DNA of 64,000 nt from VAZQ01 sp963817015 (lineage in GTDB: Bacteria > Pseudomonadota > Alphaproteobacteria > Rhizobiales > Xanthobacteraceae), in assembly GCA_963817015.1 (NCBI GenBank), contig CAWFMV010000006.1, positions 19,600 to 83,599 on the forward strand, in the 5' to 3' direction. A program made the position numbers and the translations under genes. The first letter of the stretch is position 1. Every line of letters begins with the position of its first letter. Under the pieces are notes generated by a model. The model did no database searches and had not been told where the DNA came from. It saw only the letters and a program-made list of their open reading frames with translations. This document shows positions 62,029 to 64,000 of this stretch, in pieces.

Positions 62029-62737
62029 TCAGAACCGCTCCGCATAGGGACGCAGGTCCAGCTCGTGTGTCCAGGATGACGGCTCCTGCTCAACCAGGCT
62101 GAGATAGGTTCCGGCAACCGAGTTGGGAACCATTCTCATCGACTGCGCGGGCCCAAATCGTTGCTCGGTCTGCGGCCCGTCGACAAGACCATCAATTACG
62201 ACGTGCGCCACATGGATGCCCGCAGGTCCATATTCCCGCGCCAGAGATTGGGCCAGACCGCGCAAGGCAAATTTCGCGGAAGCGAACGCGGCAAACTTCG
62301 CATTCCCGCGCAGGCCTGCCGAGGCTCCCGTCAGGATGATCGTTCCATGTTTCGCCGACACCATGTGCGGCAACACAAGCCGCGCGACCGTCATGGCCCC
62401 AAGGCACGTGACGCGCCAGACCGTTTCGAACTCCGCCTCGTCGATCTGATCAAAAGGCTTGTTCAGGAACGCCTGGGCATTGTGGACCACGACGCTGATT
62501 TTGCCGAGATAGGGTTCAAGCGCAGCTGCGACATCGGCGGCCTTCGTCACATCGCTACGGAGATGGGTGTATCCGCCCCCCATTCGTCGCAACGAGGCTG
62601 CCGATCGAAACAGCCGCCTTGTCGCTTCGCGCCAGACCCAGAATGTCATAACCGGCACGAGCGAAGGTCGCCGCAATGCTGGCACCGAGACCGCTGGCAA
62701 TGCCGGTCACGAGGAGAAGAGGCCGCGCGCCGGCCAT
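62029..62737 (-). CDS. Short-chain dehydrogenase/reductase, one frameshift
   Basis: About 235-aa SDR. It starts MAGARPLLLVTGIASGLGAS (cofactor motif TGIASGLG). After a frame change at a G run near 62,577-62,582 it continues HLRSDVTKAADVAAALEPYL, VVVHNAQAFLNKPFDQ (NNAG replaced by HNAQ), TIILTGASAGLRGN and FAAFASAKFALRGLAQSLAR. The usual catalytic Tyr of YxxxK appears as Phe in FASAKFA, so activity may be altered. ATG 62737 overlaps the stop of the MAPEG gene by one base (TGATG). One G too many explains the break. Confidence 0.8.
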
Positions 62738-63138
62738 CACATCCACCCCAGAATGCTGAATAGAATGACGAGCTGCGCGGCCCAGCCGACCGTGAACATC
62801 AGCGTTCGCATGACCGGAATGCCCGACGTGTAGACGATGAAATGCGCGAGGCGAGCAAAAAAGTAGGCAACGACCGCCATCCGCGTTGCCGGTGTCGAGA
62901 TATGCAGGAAAGCCGCGGTCAGCACCGCTGGCACAAAGATCGCGAGATTCTCCACCGCGTTTTGGTGCGCCCTGATCGCGCGCTGCGCCCACACCGACTG
63001 CGGCAGGTTGCCTTCCGGCTGGGTGCCTGCGAGTGCGGGCCAAAATCCGCGCACGATGTAACGGTCGAGAACGTAGGGCACCCAGAACAGCGCGGTCATC
63101 AGGACCGCCAGCGTCATCCAATAAAGCTCGGTCGTCAT
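62737..63138 (-). CDS. MAPEG family membrane protein
   Basis: 133-aa four-helix protein of the membrane-associated eicosanoid/glutathione metabolism family. The diagnostic loop is QRAIRAHQNAVENLAIFVPA, followed by FFARLAHFIVYTSGIPVMRT. The family includes glutathione transferases and peroxidases. GGAGAA precedes ATG 63138. First gene of the operon, divergent from a soluble GST. Confidence 0.87.
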   Translation of the reverse strand: MTTELYWMTLAVLMTALFWVPYVLDRYIVRGFWPALAGTQPEGNLPQSVWAQRAIRAHQNAVENLAIFVPAVLTAAFLHISTPATRMAVVAYFFARLAHFIVYTSGIPVMRTLMFTVGWAAQLVILFSILGWM

Positions 63139-63173
63139 GATTATTTCTCCGTTGCACGCTTGCACGCCAGCTC

Positions 63174-63193
63174 TCTACCTACTAATAGGTAGA
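63174..63193. promoter_or_regulatory. Palindromic operator, probably for the TetR regulator
   Basis: Perfect 8-bp arms TCTACCTA and TAGGTAGA around a CTAA centre, 35 bp before the MAPEG start and 44 bp before the GST start. Length, symmetry and position between divergent genes, with a TetR gene in one operon, fit a TetR-family operator controlling both directions. Confidence 0.75.
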
Positions 63194-63237
63194 TCGTCAA
63201 GGCACCCGGCGGACCCCAAACACGGAGACGTTCCAAC

Positions 63238-63864
63238 ATGCTGAAAATCTACGACTACAAAGGCTTTCCGAACCCCACGCGCGTCCGGATCGCGCTCGCC
63301 GAGAAAGGGCTGTCTGACAAGGTTGAGTTCATTTCGGTCGATGTTCCGGGCGGCGAGCACAGGCTTCCGGCGTTCGTCAAGAAAAACCCGTACGCAACCG
63401 TGCCTGTGCTCGAGCTCGAGGACGGCACCTGCATCAGCGAATGCACGGCCATCACGGAGTATGTCGACAATCTCGTGGGCGAGCCGGTGCTGACCGGAAG
63501 AAACGCCAAGGACCGCGCCATCATTCACATGATGCAGCGCCGGACCGAGGCAGGCCTGCTTGATGCCGCTGCGACATACTTCCACCACGCGACGCCGGGG
63601 CTGGGACCGAAGATCGAGGTCTATCAGAACCGCGAATGGGGTGAGAAAAATCGCGAGCGAGCAATCGCCGGCATGCGCTATCTCGACCAGGTCCTGGCCA
63701 GGCAACCGTTTCTCGCCGGCAACGACTTCACGATGGCCGACATCACTGCGTTTGCGGGCCTGGTCTACGCGGCGATCGCGAAGATCGAAATCCCTGGCGA
63801 ACTGAACAATCTGAAATTCTGGCACCAGCGCGTCGCAAGCCGGCCCAGCATCGCCCACGCCTGA
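63238..63864 (+). CDS. Glutathione S-transferase
   Basis: 208-aa cytosolic GST. The thioredoxin-like N-terminus is LKIYDYKGFPNPTRVRIALA, then NPYATVPVLELEDGTCIS and the glutathione-binding SECTAITEYVDN. The helical C-terminus carries LAGNDFTMADITAFAGLVYA with the conserved N-capping Asp. It conjugates glutathione to electrophiles. ATG 63238 starts 44 bp after the palindrome; expression probably rises when the TetR protein releases it. Confidence 0.92.
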   Translation: MLKIYDYKGFPNPTRVRIALAEKGLSDKVEFISVDVPGGEHRLPAFVKKNPYATVPVLELEDGTCISECTAITEYVDNLVGEPVLTGRNAKDRAIIHMMQRRTEAGLLDAAATYFHHATPGLGPKIEVYQNREWGEKNRERAIAGMRYLDQVLARQPFLAGNDFTMADITAFAGLVYAAIAKIEIPGELNNLKFWHQRVASRPSIAHA

Positions 63865-64000
63865 CTGGCAGCGCCCTATCGGATGCTGCCGAACGTTGAC
63901 AGACAGCACTGACCTCCGCAGAGTGTGGCAAGCGACGAAGGCATCCCAACGAGCCTTCCACCGGCCGGGAGGAACTTTTGCAAAGGACCGCGAATACGGC
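63865..64000. other. Window end, no feature recognised
   Basis: The last 136 bases after the GST stop show no reading frame or structure that I can support. Confidence 0.5.

Noticed and set aside
1..64000. CRISPR arrays, rRNA operons, insertion sequences or prophage genes
   Set aside because: No regularly spaced direct repeats, rRNA-like blocks, transposase or phage structural motifs were recognised anywhere in the window.

Overview
The window is GC-rich chromosomal DNA that looks like a hyphomicrobial (rhizobial-order) alphaproteobacterium, probably near Bradyrhizobium, Rhodopseudomonas or Pseudolabrys. The signs are a complete aapJQMP general amino-acid ABC transporter, an NDUFS4-like complex I accessory subunit, DUF1036 and DUF6152 proteins, the short rhizobial form of OpgH, and dispersed palindromic repeats typical of that order. 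There are no phage, transposase, conjugation, rRNA or CRISPR features. The one RNA gene is a tRNA-Arg(TCT) at about 26.0 kb.

Layout. 0-5.7 kb: end of a TctC-type binding protein, then cysteine synthase, 3-mercaptopyruvate sulfurtransferase, an O-methyltransferase, an SDR and a persulfide dioxygenase-rhodanese fusion (a sulfur neighbourhood joined by metC at 11 kb). 5.7-6.4 kb: two small related helical proteins. 6.4-10.7 kb: aapPMQJ on the minus strand. 12.2-15.9 kb: envelope-glycolipid locus (LAB_N protein, GT2, PAP2 phosphatase, ArnT/PMT-like transferase). 16-23.6 kb: pbpC with a thioester alpha-2-macroglobulin. 24-27.6 kb: glycerophosphodiesterase, CDF-type transporter, tRNA-Arg, two small overlapping genes of lower GC, and an HD-like protein. 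27.8-43.6 kb: mostly exported or metabolic singletons (DUF1036, phthalate-decarboxylase-like protein, MFS, CBS, a triple-repeat Cys protein, NMT1-type binding protein with an NtaA-type monooxygenase, a Tat-exported FAH-fold protein, a poly-Asp protein, cupin, DUF6152, polysaccharide deacetylase). 43.7-47 kb: sugar-acid dehydratase and a GT-C-like membrane protein. 47-53.9 kb: creatininase-family hydrolase, cytochrome b561, GTP cyclohydrolase II, RibD-like reductase, methyltransferase, GT4, PTPS-like protein and a zinc-type dehydrogenase. 54-58.3 kb: OpgH, an FkbM methyltransferase and a GT22-like mannosyltransferase. 58.4-60.5 kb: complex I accessory subunit and a secreted HhH/membrane/helical-protein operon. 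60.7-63.9 kb: TetR-cupin-SDR-MAPEG operon divergent from a GST, with a perfect palindrome between them.

The most promising undescribed system is the 47-53.9 kb set. GTP cyclohydrolase II and a RibD-type reductase supply reduced diaminopyrimidines, and beside them lie a PTPS-fold protein with altered active-site residues, a creatininase-family amidohydrolase, a glycosyltransferase, a methyltransferase and a dehydrogenase. This gene content would fit a glycosylated, methylated pterin- or pyrimidine-derived cofactor. That is inference from gene content only.

Data quality. Many genes in 0-3 kb and 12.9-23.6 kb, plus single sites near 34.13, 35.41, 36.05, 44.31 and 62.58 kb, are split by frameshifts. 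Every break I could resolve by eye is a one-base insertion, usually outside homopolymers, while catalytic motifs stay intact. I read these as consensus errors rather than gene decay, and annotate such genes over their full span.
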